From Bacteroidales bacterium (GTDB taxonomy: Bacteria; Bacteroidota; Bacteroidia; Bacteroidales; Lentimicrobiaceae): DNA of 64,000 nt. A model generated the notes under the pieces. That model was given only the letters and a program-made list of their open reading frames with translations. It did not search any database and had not been told where the DNA came from. Numbering within the stretch: the stretch's first letter is position 1; each line of letters starts with the position of its first letter. The position numbers and the translations under genes are program-made. Shown in pieces: positions 9,463 through 18,900 of this stretch. The stretch is from assembly GCA_016788045.1 (NCBI GenBank), contig JAEUTG010000043.1:124001-188000 (forward strand), written 5' to 3'.

Positions 9463-10044
9463 ATGCTGGATAAAGACGAAGTAAAGGAAACCATCATTGG
9501 TGTTGCGCGGCAGATTTTTACGCGGTTTGGATTCAGGAAGACTACCATGGATGAGATTGCCCTTGCCAGCAGGAAAGGGAAGAGCTCAATTTATTATTAT
9601 TTCTCCAGTAAAGAAGACATTTTTAAGGCGGTGGTTGAGCGCGAGGCCGGCATACTCAAGCAGGAATTAACCAAAGCCATTTCTATGGCGGAAAGCCCTG
9701 AGCAAAAGCTGAAAGCGCACGTCAAGGTCAGAATGCATTCCATGGAGAAACTGGCCAATTTCTACAGCGCCATGAAGGATGAATACCTCAGCCACCTCGA
9801 GTTTATTGAAAAGATCAGAAAGAAATACGATCAGGAAGAGATCGCAAGGATGGAGAGCATTCTGAAAGAGGGGGTTGAAGGTGGATTCTTTGAGATTGAC
9901 GATACCGGACTGGCTTCGATTGCCATTGTTACAGCGCTGAAAGGACTTGAAATCCCACTCTTCTGGGGTGCAGAAGAAAAAGATGTTGACAAAAGGCTGG
10001 ACCATCTGATCTACATCCTTTTTAACGGAATTGCCAGAAAGTAG
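9463..10044 (+). CDS. TetR/AcrR-family transcriptional repressor of the efflux operon
   Basis: 193-residue DNA-binding repressor. The N-terminal HTH spans about residues 8-53, with the family hallmark TMDEIALASRKGKSSIYYYFSSKEDIF; the remaining helices form the ligand-binding and dimer domain. The start at 9463 is chosen because a promoter overlaps the upstream GTG (9415). It sits 85 bases upstream of a TolC/HlyD/ABC-2 operon on the same strand, and both units carry the same inverted repeat, which suggests that it represses itself and the pump and is released by a pump substrate. Its ligand is unknown. Confidence 0.9.
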   Translation: MLDKDEVKETIIGVARQIFTRFGFRKTTMDEIALASRKGKSSIYYYFSSKEDIFKAVVEREAGILKQELTKAISMAESPEQKLKAHVKVRMHSMEKLANFYSAMKDEYLSHLEFIEKIRKKYDQEEIARMESILKEGVEGGFFEIDDTGLASIAIVTALKGLEIPLFWGAEEKDVDKRLDHLIYILFNGIARK

Positions 10045-10060
10045 TTTTTTTTACTCATTT

Positions 10061-10087
10061 TTCGACCATTTTACTCTTTTAGTCTAA
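10061..10087. promoter_or_regulatory. Second copy of the TetR operator-like inverted repeat, upstream of the efflux operon
   Basis: TTCGACCA-N11-TAGTCTAA, the same 8-11-8 geometry as 9376-9402 with one changed base in each arm. The central spacers are also alike (both T-rich with ATT then AC). Lies 43 bases before the TolC-family start codon. Confidence 0.68.
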
Positions 10088-10129
10088 TTGTCGTTTTTTC
10101 GATCACTCAACCAATTTTAATGTATCTGT

Positions 10130-11641
10130 ATGAAGAACATGAAAACAAGGATCAGAACCATCGCCCTGCTCCTGATTTTTACAAGCCTGAACCAAGGGGT
10201 GATTGCCCAGGTGGTGGATGTTTCACCGGAACTTAAGGAGCTTATACTTCTTTCGGTAAGCCGGGATCATAAGACTGCAGAAAAGAACATAGACACGGAG
10301 ATTGCGCTTACACAACGCAATTCGGTGAGGCTTACCTACCTGCCCAAACTGGAAGTCGGAGGTAAGTATCTGTATGCAACAACCAGTCTGGATTCAAAAA
10401 TCGGCGATGTTACGGGACTTGAAAGTCTGTCGAAGCTTCAGGAGTTTATGAACAACCCGGCCTTTCCGGCACTTTTCCCTGAACTGGCCGGGCTGAGCGG
10501 AGAGCTGATCAGTCTGCAGAAGCTCCTTATTCAGCAAGGGATTGCCGTACCAACATTAAGCAACGACTTCGCCGGTGATTTCAGTGGCAGTTATTACGGA
10601 CTGGATGCTTCGGCCCGGATGGTGCTTTTCAGTGGCGGACAGATTCCCAACCTTTCCGGCGCCCTCAGAGAAAAGGCTGAAGCGCAGCAGGCGCTGGCTG
10701 AAAAATGCAGTTCGGATGTGATTGCAGAGGTCATTACCTGCTACGATCAGCTGGCAGTCCTCAATCAGTCGGAAAAAGTTCTCGATGAGTCGGCTCTCCG
10801 GCTTGATGCGGAGAAGAAGTTTGCATTTTCGGCATTGACGAACGGCTTTGCGACCGGGTTCGACACCCTGAAGATTGCAGTAGCACGGGAATACCTGAAT
10901 GCCCGGATAGCAGAATATCAGAGTAAGAAAACCCTGCTTCATCATAAGCTATCGCAGCTCACCGGAAAATCACCGGCTGAATTTGAAATGCTGTCGCCCG
11001 AACTGAAGCCGGCCGTTTATATGTCGGGCAATGCAGCGATAGATCACAGGGCAGAGATGAGGGCGTTATCGGCCGGTGTACAGGCACAGCGTTACCTTCT
11101 GAAAGCCGAGAAATCACACTATCTGCCGAAGATTCAGGCGATGGCATCGCTCAGGTACGACCGCATTGCGGGGGCTGATGCAACGTTCGATGCCCCGCTT
11201 GCCCTTGGGATGGACATTCATAATATGACATTCGGCCCTACTTTTCTCGCCGGTGTGGGATTCAAATGGGAGTTGTTCGACCGCTCCGGTGGGACCGGTA
11301 AGGAAAAGCTGGCAAGACTGGAACTGAAGAAAGCCGAGAACTCACTGGAAGAGGCAAGAGAACTGCTGCAACTGAATCAGGTAAAAGCGGATGCCTCTTA
11401 CGATGCATCAAATGCGCAGCTGATCTGGAAGAAAAACCAGAAAACGGCAGCCATCAAAGCGCTTGAACTGGCCCGAAAATCATACAACGAAGGAATGATC
11501 AGCATTACAGAACTCCTGGCTGCTGAAACCGAGGTTCAGAATGCAGAACTTGAATACCTGCAGGCCATATTCAATCAACGCCAGGCTACCCTGGAGTGCT
11601 ATAAGGCTACAGGTAGTCTGACATTAAACAACCTGAAATAA
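10130..11641 (+). CDS. TolC-family outer-membrane efflux protein
   Basis: 503-residue outer-membrane channel component of a tripartite exporter. A signal peptide covers about residues 1-26 (ends GVIAQ). The body has the two repeated long-helix segments of the outer-membrane efflux family, with AEKQQALAEK-like and ARKSYNEGMISITELLAAETEVQNAELEYLQAIFNQRQATLE coiled regions; the latter YNEG..S..ELL..E motif is characteristic. It is the first gene of the operon, 26 bases before the HlyD gene. Start at 10130 (MKNMKTR); the ATG four codons in (10139) is an alternative. Confidence 0.9.
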   Translation: MKNMKTRIRTIALLLIFTSLNQGVIAQVVDVSPELKELILLSVSRDHKTAEKNIDTEIALTQRNSVRLTYLPKLEVGGKYLYATTSLDSKIGDVTGLESLSKLQEFMNNPAFPALFPELAGLSGELISLQKLLIQQGIAVPTLSNDFAGDFSGSYYGLDASARMVLFSGGQIPNLSGALREKAEAQQALAEKCSSDVIAEVITCYDQLAVLNQSEKVLDESALRLDAEKKFAFSALTNGFATGFDTLKIAVAREYLNARIAEYQSKKTLLHHKLSQLTGKSPAEFEMLSPELKPAVYMSGNAAIDHRAEMRALSAGVQAQRYLLKAEKSHYLPKIQAMASLRYDRIAGADATFDAPLALGMDIHNMTFGPTFLAGVGFKWELFDRSGGTGKEKLARLELKKAENSLEEARELLQLNQVKADASYDASNAQLIWKKNQKTAAIKALELARKSYNEGMISITELLAAETEVQNAELEYLQAIFNQRQATLECYKATGSLTLNNLK

Positions 11642-11667
11642 TCTGAAACCTAACAAACCAGAATCAA

Positions 11668-12672
11668 ATGAAAACGAATAATCAGAAAAACTCCGGAATG
11701 CTGGCGGCATTTCTGGTACTTTTAGGAACGGTAGCCGTGATCAGCTTGGCCGGATGGCTGTTTATCAAGCCTTCAGCTGAAATGCTGCAGGGACAGGCTG
11801 AAGCAACCGAAATCAGGGTGTCGGGAAAGGTCCCCGGCCGGATTGAAAAGCTGCTGGTAAATGAAGGCGAGCCTGTAGAAAAGGGCGATACGCTGGTGCT
11901 CATAAGCAGTCCGGAATTAAGGGCCAGAATGATGCAGGCTGAATCTGCCGAGGATGCAGCAGCAGCACAAAACCGCAAAGCCATCAAGGGCATCAGGAAA
12001 GAGCAGATTGACGGGGCTTACGAACTCTGGCAGAAAGCTGAAGTGGGCGTAAGCCTGGCAGAAAAAACGTTTGCCCGCGTCCAGAACATGTACAACGATG
12101 GCGTGATACCTGCCCAGAAGCGTGATGAAGCCGAAGCTGCCCTTCAGGCTGCAAGAGCTACCGCGAAAGCAGCGCGGTCGCAATACGATATGGCGGTAAA
12201 CGGCGCCGAGAAAGAGGATAAAGATGCCGCAGCAGCCCTGGTTAACCGCGCCAAAGGAGCCGTAAATGAAGTAGAATCCTACCTTTCAGAAACCGTTCTG
12301 CTGTCGCCTATCAGCGGCGAGGTCTCTGACATCTTCCCTGAAACCGGAGAACTCGTGGGCTCAGGTTCGCCGGTTATGAGCATCGTAGACCTCAACGACA
12401 TTCATGTGATCTTCAATATCCGCGAAGATATGCTGTCGGGCATTACGATGGGCAAGGAGTTTAATGCCAAAGTTCCGGCACTCGGGGGAAAAACCGTGAG
12501 GCTGAAGGTAAGTTACATTAAGGCTATGGCCGGATATGCTACATTCAAAGCCACGAAATCAAACGACAGTTTTGATGTAAAAACCTTTGAAGTAAGGGCA
12601 AAACCTGTCAACAGAAACGAAGGCATCCGTCCAGGGATGAGCCTTATGGCCGACTTTTCCGACTTACACTGA
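11668..12672 (+). CDS. HlyD-family periplasmic adaptor (membrane fusion protein)
   Basis: 334-residue adaptor that links the inner-membrane ABC-2 permeases to the TolC-like channel. One N-terminal membrane anchor (about 12-31), then the first half of the barrel-sandwich lipoyl domain (VSGKVPGRIEKLLVNEGEPVEKGD, 51-75), a long alanine-rich coiled-coil hairpin (about 88-205), the second lipoyl half (LSPISGEVSDIFPETGELV) and a beta-barrel domain. It resembles the YhiI/YbhG type. It lies between the TolC gene and the permeases; the 178 bases after it contain no ATPase gene. Confidence 0.9.
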   Translation: MKTNNQKNSGMLAAFLVLLGTVAVISLAGWLFIKPSAEMLQGQAEATEIRVSGKVPGRIEKLLVNEGEPVEKGDTLVLISSPELRARMMQAESAEDAAAAQNRKAIKGIRKEQIDGAYELWQKAEVGVSLAEKTFARVQNMYNDGVIPAQKRDEAEAALQAARATAKAARSQYDMAVNGAEKEDKDAAAALVNRAKGAVNEVESYLSETVLLSPISGEVSDIFPETGELVGSGSPVMSIVDLNDIHVIFNIREDMLSGITMGKEFNAKVPALGGKTVRLKVSYIKAMAGYATFKATKSNDSFDVKTFEVRAKPVNRNEGIRPGMSLMADFSDLH

Positions 12673-12850
12673 ACGGCATCAGAAACTCCGGTTCTCCACT
12701 CCAGTGCCAACAGAAGAATCACTGCAGGAATTTTCCAGAGTCAGCAACAAACGTGAAAACGGCAAACCCGGTCAGGCCACTTTCCTGCCAGGCCCGGAAA
12801 AATTCCGCAGAATGCTGCTTCAACCGGAATAATAGTCAAAATCAACATCC
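12673..12850 (+). other. Gap in the efflux operon; possible short relic reading frame at 12704-12832
   Basis: In related exporters an ABC ATPase gene often lies at this place. Here there are only 178 bases. A 42-codon frame beginning with GTG at 12704 and ending TAA at 12832 (starts PTEESLQEF, ends RRMLLQPE) looks mildly coding-like, but has no recognised domain and no Walker motif. It could be a tiny gene, a relic or chance. Confidence 0.25.
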
Positions 12851-14029
12851 ATGAAAGACACTCTTTTCACCATACTGCAGGTTGCCGGACGCGAAATCCG
12901 GAGGATGACCTCACGCAGCATGTATTTACTTGTAACGATCATCTTTCCTGTAGCCACTACACTCTTCTTCTGGTCGCTGATGAAGGAAGGTGTGCCCAAC
13001 AAAATGCCTGTTGCTGTGGTTGACCTTGACAATACAGCATTGTCGGCCAGACTGGTAAGAAACATCGATGCAACGCCCCTCAGCCGGGTTGTCAGTCACC
13101 TTCAATCTGAGTCAGAAGCGATGTCGGAACTAAGAAAAGGCAACATCTATGGCTTTGTGGTCATCCCGTACAATTTACAATCCGATATACTGGCATCACG
13201 AAAACCGGTCATCAGCTATTACTACCAGAACAGTTTCCTGATCGCCGGAGGGCTTATGCAGAATGACCTGACTTACATACTGCACACCTTATCGGCCGGA
13301 GTGAGCAAACAGAAACTTGAAGCGATGGGGCAGGACGAGAACAAAGTCATGGCCAGCATACAGCCCATTGTTCTGGACACGCATCTGTTGTTCAACCCCT
13401 TCTCAAATTACTCCGCTTATGTCACAACCATTATTCTTCCGATCATGCTGCAGCTTTTCATTCTGCTCATGACGGTCTACAGTATACTGATTGAGATAAA
13501 AGAGAAAACTTCGAGGGAATGGCTGAGGCTTTCCGGAAAATCGCTACCCCTTGCACTGGCAGGAAAGCTTCTTCCTTATACGGTGATTTTCGTCGTTATA
13601 ATGATGTTTCAGAATTTCATGCTGTACAAAATGTTACACATTCCTCAGCATGCCGGATTTTTCGGACTGGCTGCCGTTTCAGTTCTGTTTGTGCTTTCGT
13701 ATCAGGCGGTCGGAATATTCTGTGCGGGATTGTTTCCGATGATGAGGCATGCCCTGAATCTTTCTGCATTCTACGGGATTCTGGCTCTTTCACTGTGCGG
13801 ATTTTCATTTCCCGTTGAATATATGCCTGCCGTTTTTCAATATTGGGCCGAGGCATTTCCGGTGCGGCATTATATGCATATCTTCCAGAGCCAGATACTG
13901 GCCGGCTTCGGAATTGAGTACTCATTGCTTTCGTACCTGTTCCTTATGCTGTTTTTGTTTGTGCCGTTTGCCATCCTTTTCAGGTTAAAAAAGGCACTTA
14001 TTCTTCAGGATTCTATTGAAAAGGTTTAA
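12851..14029 (+). CDS. ABC-2 type permease, first of a pair
   Basis: 392-residue inner-membrane protein of the ABC-2 (YhgE/YbhS/YbhR-like) export family. One N-terminal membrane helix (about 23-43) is followed by a ~130-residue periplasmic domain opening with the family phrase PVAVVDLDNTALSARLVRNIDATP, then five to six C-terminal helices (from about 195). There is no nucleotide-binding motif, so it must pair with an ATPase encoded elsewhere. It is followed after 39 bases by a paralogous permease, as in YbhSR-like exporters of drugs or toxic compounds. Confidence 0.88.
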   Translation: MKDTLFTILQVAGREIRRMTSRSMYLLVTIIFPVATTLFFWSLMKEGVPNKMPVAVVDLDNTALSARLVRNIDATPLSRVVSHLQSESEAMSELRKGNIYGFVVIPYNLQSDILASRKPVISYYYQNSFLIAGGLMQNDLTYILHTLSAGVSKQKLEAMGQDENKVMASIQPIVLDTHLLFNPFSNYSAYVTTIILPIMLQLFILLMTVYSILIEIKEKTSREWLRLSGKSLPLALAGKLLPYTVIFVVIMMFQNFMLYKMLHIPQHAGFFGLAAVSVLFVLSYQAVGIFCAGLFPMMRHALNLSAFYGILALSLCGFSFPVEYMPAVFQYWAEAFPVRHYMHIFQSQILAGFGIEYSLLSYLFLMLFLFVPFAILFRLKKALILQDSIEKV

Positions 14030-14068
14030 CAGCCTGTTGTTTTTCACAGCAGGAAAACAGGTCAACGT

Positions 14069-15310
14069 ATGATAAAAAGTAATCGTCAGGTGCGTTTCAG
14101 TATTGGTTTGCATCAGATACTGGCAGCCATGCTGCAGGAAATCAGAATGATAGGAACAGATGCCGGTGTTCTGATAATAATACTGGCCGTTCCGGTACTT
14201 TATCCGGTATTGTATTCATTCATCTATTATCCGGAGGTTGTACGCAACCTGCCGGTGGCCGTGGTGGATCACTCACGCACAGCAGTGAGCAGGGAGTACA
14301 TCAGGCACCTGGATGCCACGCCTGAAATCAACGTAACCTGCACCACCCCTACGATGGAAGAGGCCATTTCTGCTTTCAGGAGACGTGAGATCCGGGGAAT
14401 TGTCAGCATTCCTGAATCCTTCAGCAGCGATCTGGCCCTGGGCCGGCAAACGACCATTTCGGCTTATGCCGATATGGAATTCTTTCTTTACTACAAGGCA
14501 CTGGTCTCCGGAACCAGTTTTGTTACCATTGATGCCAATAAAAACATACAGGTACGCAATCTTATGGATGGCGGGCTGACTGCTGAGCAGGCTGAAATTA
14601 TGGCTGAGCCGTTAACCCTCTCCGACAATGCCATGTCGAATCCTTCGGGTGGCTTTGCCAGCTACGGAATTCCTGCAGCGCTCATTCTGATTATTCAGCA
14701 GACCATCATCCTGGCCATTGGCATTGTGGCAGGAACCCTGAGGGAGAAACATCCGGCAGGGATACTGATTGTGCATGATCACCGGTTTGCAGAAACCATC
14801 AGGCAACTGACCGGTAAAGCAGCTGCCTATTTTCTTGTCTACTCTGTTCTGAGCATCTATATGCTGAAAATTATTCCCGGACTTTTCGGATACTCCGACA
14901 ACCTTGACTTCTACGAACTGGTTGTACTGATCTCTCCGTTCCTGCTTTCCTCAATTTTCTTCGGGCTTGCGTTATCTGTCTTCTTCAGAAACCGCGAAAG
15001 TCCGATGATGCTCTACCTTTTCACCTCCATACCACTGCTTTTCCTGTCAGGAATCATCTGGCCCCTTTCCGGTTTCAGCCCGTTATGGCTGGCTGTAAGA
15101 GAAATCTTTCCATCCTCGGATGCAATGTTCGGTTATATCAAGATGAGCGCCCTTGCTGCTGATCTCACCGAGACCGGCAGGGAAATCAGCAACCTTTGGC
15201 TGAAAACTTTTATCTGTTTTGTGCTTGCCTGTGTTTTGTATTCAGGAAAGCTTATTCAACAAAAAAGCAAATTGAAAACAGGCCATGGCATCCAGTTGCA
15301 GTCAGGTTGA
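14069..15310 (+). CDS. ABC-2 type permease, second of a pair
   Basis: 413-residue paralogue of the preceding permease with the same plan: N-terminal helix (about 34-54), periplasmic domain beginning LPVAVVDHSRTAVSREYIRHLDATPE, C-terminal helices from about 205. The two would form a heterodimeric membrane channel. It is the last gene of the operon. The missing ATPase is discussed in the findings. Confidence 0.88.
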   Translation: MIKSNRQVRFSIGLHQILAAMLQEIRMIGTDAGVLIIILAVPVLYPVLYSFIYYPEVVRNLPVAVVDHSRTAVSREYIRHLDATPEINVTCTTPTMEEAISAFRRREIRGIVSIPESFSSDLALGRQTTISAYADMEFFLYYKALVSGTSFVTIDANKNIQVRNLMDGGLTAEQAEIMAEPLTLSDNAMSNPSGGFASYGIPAALILIIQQTIILAIGIVAGTLREKHPAGILIVHDHRFAETIRQLTGKAAAYFLVYSVLSIYMLKIIPGLFGYSDNLDFYELVVLISPFLLSSIFFGLALSVFFRNRESPMMLYLFTSIPLLFLSGIIWPLSGFSPLWLAVREIFPSSDAMFGYIKMSALAADLTETGREISNLWLKTFICFVLACVLYSGKLIQQKSKLKTGHGIQLQSG

Positions 15311-15969
15311 ATTCAAAGACAGCGCAAGGATGACAGGCCGGAAATACATAGACTATACCAAAGTTGTCAGATTAAATTTTAAGATTACCTTCGGTGAGCT
15401 TGTCTGCTTGTTGCTCAAGCAAACAAGCCTGCCTGTCTGTCTGACGCAGTCAGGCAGGCGGAGTCGAAGACTGTATTAACTTATGAGACAGCCTCGTTTG
15501 CTTGTGCCAGAAAGTAGACAAGCTCTGAATGACAATGTTATACATGATTTTGATCGTATGGGGGCCTTGCTGCGGTTTCGCTGCAACCAGGCCCTTTTCC
15601 CTTAAAAGCCATGTAGCAGCGTATTGGTTCATGCCAGGCTGTTTTTTGCTGCCGGATGAAAGAGTTCTGGCACACCGGAAGAAGGATCCTGATTCTGAGC
15701 AACCAATATTTACTTTATTTTGCAGATATCGTATATTGGCAAAGCGTTCAGGTAGCTGTAAAGTTATTTTACCCTGACAAGGTTTTCAGCTTTAAAAACG
15801 GGATACAACCCGTAACTCTCAGCTTATCGTTTACTATTTCCGGAATCATTCTCAAGAATTGCAAAAAATATCTTCAGCTTTTGATTACTTACCTAACCGG
15901 TTACAATTAATCTTTAAGAAAAGTCAAAAGATGAACGAGGCATCATTGTGAATCAAAATTTCAATCGCG
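15311..15969. other. Intergenic region with two adjacent hairpins
   Basis: 659 bases between the efflux operon and the PAS kinase. Short open frames here lack any recognisable protein. At about 15398-15428 GCTTGT pairs with ACAAGC (with CTTG/CAAG inside), followed directly by a second hairpin, CCTGCCTG (15428-15435) with CAGGCAGG (15451-15458). The second is of a REP-like type common in Bacteroidota and may end the efflux transcript, though no T-run follows. The remainder up to 15969 is AT-rich leader with nothing recognised. Confidence 0.5.
15398..15458. repeat. Paired hairpins, REP-like
   Basis: Two consecutive inverted repeats: GCTTGT/ACAAGC and the perfect 8-bp pair CCTGCCTG/CAGGCAGG with a 15-base loop. 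Only one copy is seen in this window, so calling it a dispersed repeat is inference. Confidence 0.45.
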
Positions 15970-18900
15970 ATGCATCAAGCTAATGAGTTGAATATCTTCA
16001 AAAAGGCACCCTTTGCAATTGCTGTTCACCAGTTGATTCAGTCACCTGCCCCGGAAGAGACCCGGTTTATGGTTAAAGAAGCAAATGACCGGTTTCAGAG
16101 GTTGTTTGGCATGACCGGAGATAAGGTCTCAGCCTGCAGGTTTTCCGAATCCGCGGAGACCATCTTCCCGTCTTCACCTGGCTGGGATGCAATGATGGCT
16201 GGTGTGCTTTCATCGGGAATGAGCAAACAGTTTACGCTCGTTCATTCCGGATCAGAAAAAACATACCTGGTTGATTGTTATGCCATGGATAAAACCCATT
16301 GCATTACTGTTTTCAATCAGCAGAATGCCGATAACCTGATTCAGGGTTTCGCTGACATGCCAAGTGATCATCCCTTTTATGAATTAATTGAAACCATCAA
16401 TCAGGGGGTGATTTACCATGATTCAACCGGTGTGATTACTGATGCAAACCGGAATGCAGAAATCATTCTCGGCCTTACCCATGAGGAATTGATCGGGTGT
16501 TCATCGCTTGATCCCCGGTGGAGATGCATACACGAAGACGGAAGCGATTTTCCGGGAGAAGAGCATCCATCCATGAGGGCACTTACAACGGGGCAGCCTG
16601 TTTTCAATGAAGTAATGGGGGTATTGAATCCCCGATGGAACGAAATCAGATGGATTACGGCAGATGCAAAGCCAATCTTCAGAAAAGGCTCTGAAAAACC
16701 TTACAAAGTACTGGTGCTGATAAAAGACATCACGGAGGCCAGGAACATAAAGGCAGACCTCACCGAAAATGTTGAGCTTATGCACAGCCTCTACCGGACA
16801 GCACCAGCCTGTATCGGGGTCCTGAGGAACAGGATATTTCTGAATGTCAATCAGGAGATGTGCCGGCTTACAGGATACACCGAAAATGAGCTGATCGGAC
16901 AAAATGCAAGAATTTTATATCCTTCAACAGAAGAATATGATTATGTCGGCAATGAAAAGTACCGGCAGATCCGGGAGAGCGGAACCGGAACTGTGATAAC
17001 CAGATGGATCAGCAAAAAGGGGCAGGTTCTCGATATCCTCCTTACATCCTCTGTGATCGATTTGTCAAATCCTGAAAAGGGATTTGTATTTACGGCCCTT
17101 GACCTTACTGACCGGATAAAAGCAGAACAATCTCTGCGTGAGAGTGAAGAAAAATTCAAGGCAGCTTTTGTTGCCAGTCCCGATCTGGTTAGCCTTACAC
17201 GGCTTACCGATGGCTTATATATTGATGTAAATGAAGCCTTTATAAAGAAATCAGGTTATACCCGTGATGAAATCATTGGGAATACGGCCCACGGCCTGAA
17301 TATCTGGGCCAATGCTGAACATCGGGATATCCTGATCAGTACGTTGAAAAAAGAAGGGGTAGTGCTGAACTTTGAAACCGAATTCCGGCTGAAAGGGGAT
17401 AAGATTATCAGCGGCCTGATGTCTGCCAAAATTCTCAGTCTGAACGGTATTCCTCACCTGCTGGCATTCACCCGGGATATTTCAGACCGTAAGGCGGCTG
17501 AAAATGCCTTAAAGTTGAGCGAAGAACAATACAGAACGGTCGTTTCTTCATCGATTGACGGCATTATACTTCAGGATAAAAGCGGAAAAATTCTCACATG
17601 GAATAAGGGTGCTGAGAAAATTTTCGGGATACCGGTTTCAGAAGCCATCGGATTAACCTCAGACAGCGGAAAGTTTCATTTGTATGATGAAGATGGATCA
17701 GAATTAAAGGCCTCAGAACATCCATCGATGATTACGCTCAGAACCGGGAAACCCATACATAACCGCCTGATGAGGGTAAAAAAGGAGATGGGCGATCATT
17801 ACTGGATCAGTGTGAATACCAATCCTGTTTTCACCGATAACCAGACAATACCGGCCTCTGTAGTCATTACATTCTCTGATATTACCAGACTAAGGATGGC
17901 CCAGGAAGCCCTTCAGGCTTCTGCTGAAATTGTAAAGTCGATTCCATCAGGACTTTTTACCTACAGATATGAAGTTCCGGACAAACTGTTTTTAACCGAT
18001 GCGAACCCGGCTGCCTTGCGATTGACGGGCAACAAACCTGAGGAGATTCTTGGGAAGGAGTTCCATGAGATCTGGAATGAATCCGTGGATGATGCATTGT
18101 TCAACGCGTTCCTCAGGGTAATGGAAACGGGTGAGCCGCTGCTATCCGCAAGTTCTGCCTATTCCAATGGCAAAATATCCGGATTCTCCCGTGTTTCGGC
18201 CTTCAGAATGCCAGGCAACCGGCTGGGTGTGGCTTTTGAGGACATTACCCAACTGAAACAAGCTGAAAACCTGTTGGTTAAAGCAAAAGAAAAGGCTGAA
18301 GAAAATGAACTTCTTCTCCGGTCTATCATTGAAAATGCGCCTTTTGAGATCTGGGCAAGGGATAAGAACGATATCGGTATCCTTGAAAACAAAAACTCCA
18401 TCAGTTCCATTGGCAGTATTCTTGGTAAAAAACCCGACCACAGCAGCGTGCCGGCGGAGATCACCGAGGTGTGGCTATCAAACAACAAGCGGGTTTTCAG
18501 CGGAGAAATCATTGATGAAGAATGTGTTTTCAATATCCATGGCGAAGAAAGGGTTTACCAGCAGATTATCGCTCCCATCGTCACGCCAGGAGGTATCAAC
18601 GGGATTGTGGGTTTTAACATAAACATCACTGAGAAAATCAACGCCCGTCAGGCCATTGACAATGAACGCAAAATGCTGAGGACTTTGCTGGAAACCATCC
18701 CTGATTATGTATTTCTGAAAGACCCGGAAGGGAAATACATTACCTGTAATCCTCAATTTGAGAAACTTACCGGACTGCCGCTCAACACGCTGACAGGTTT
18801 GAAAGACAATGATTTTCTAAGTGCCGGTGATGCCTTAAAATACCGGGCCAGTGACAATCTTGCCATGCAGGAAGGGAAACCGCAGGTATTTATTGAAACA

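Noticed and set aside
15529..15910. Small plus-strand open frames between the efflux operon and the PAS kinase
   Set aside because: Rich in Cys and aromatic residues in random order, overlapping each other in different frames, no start context or homology recognised.
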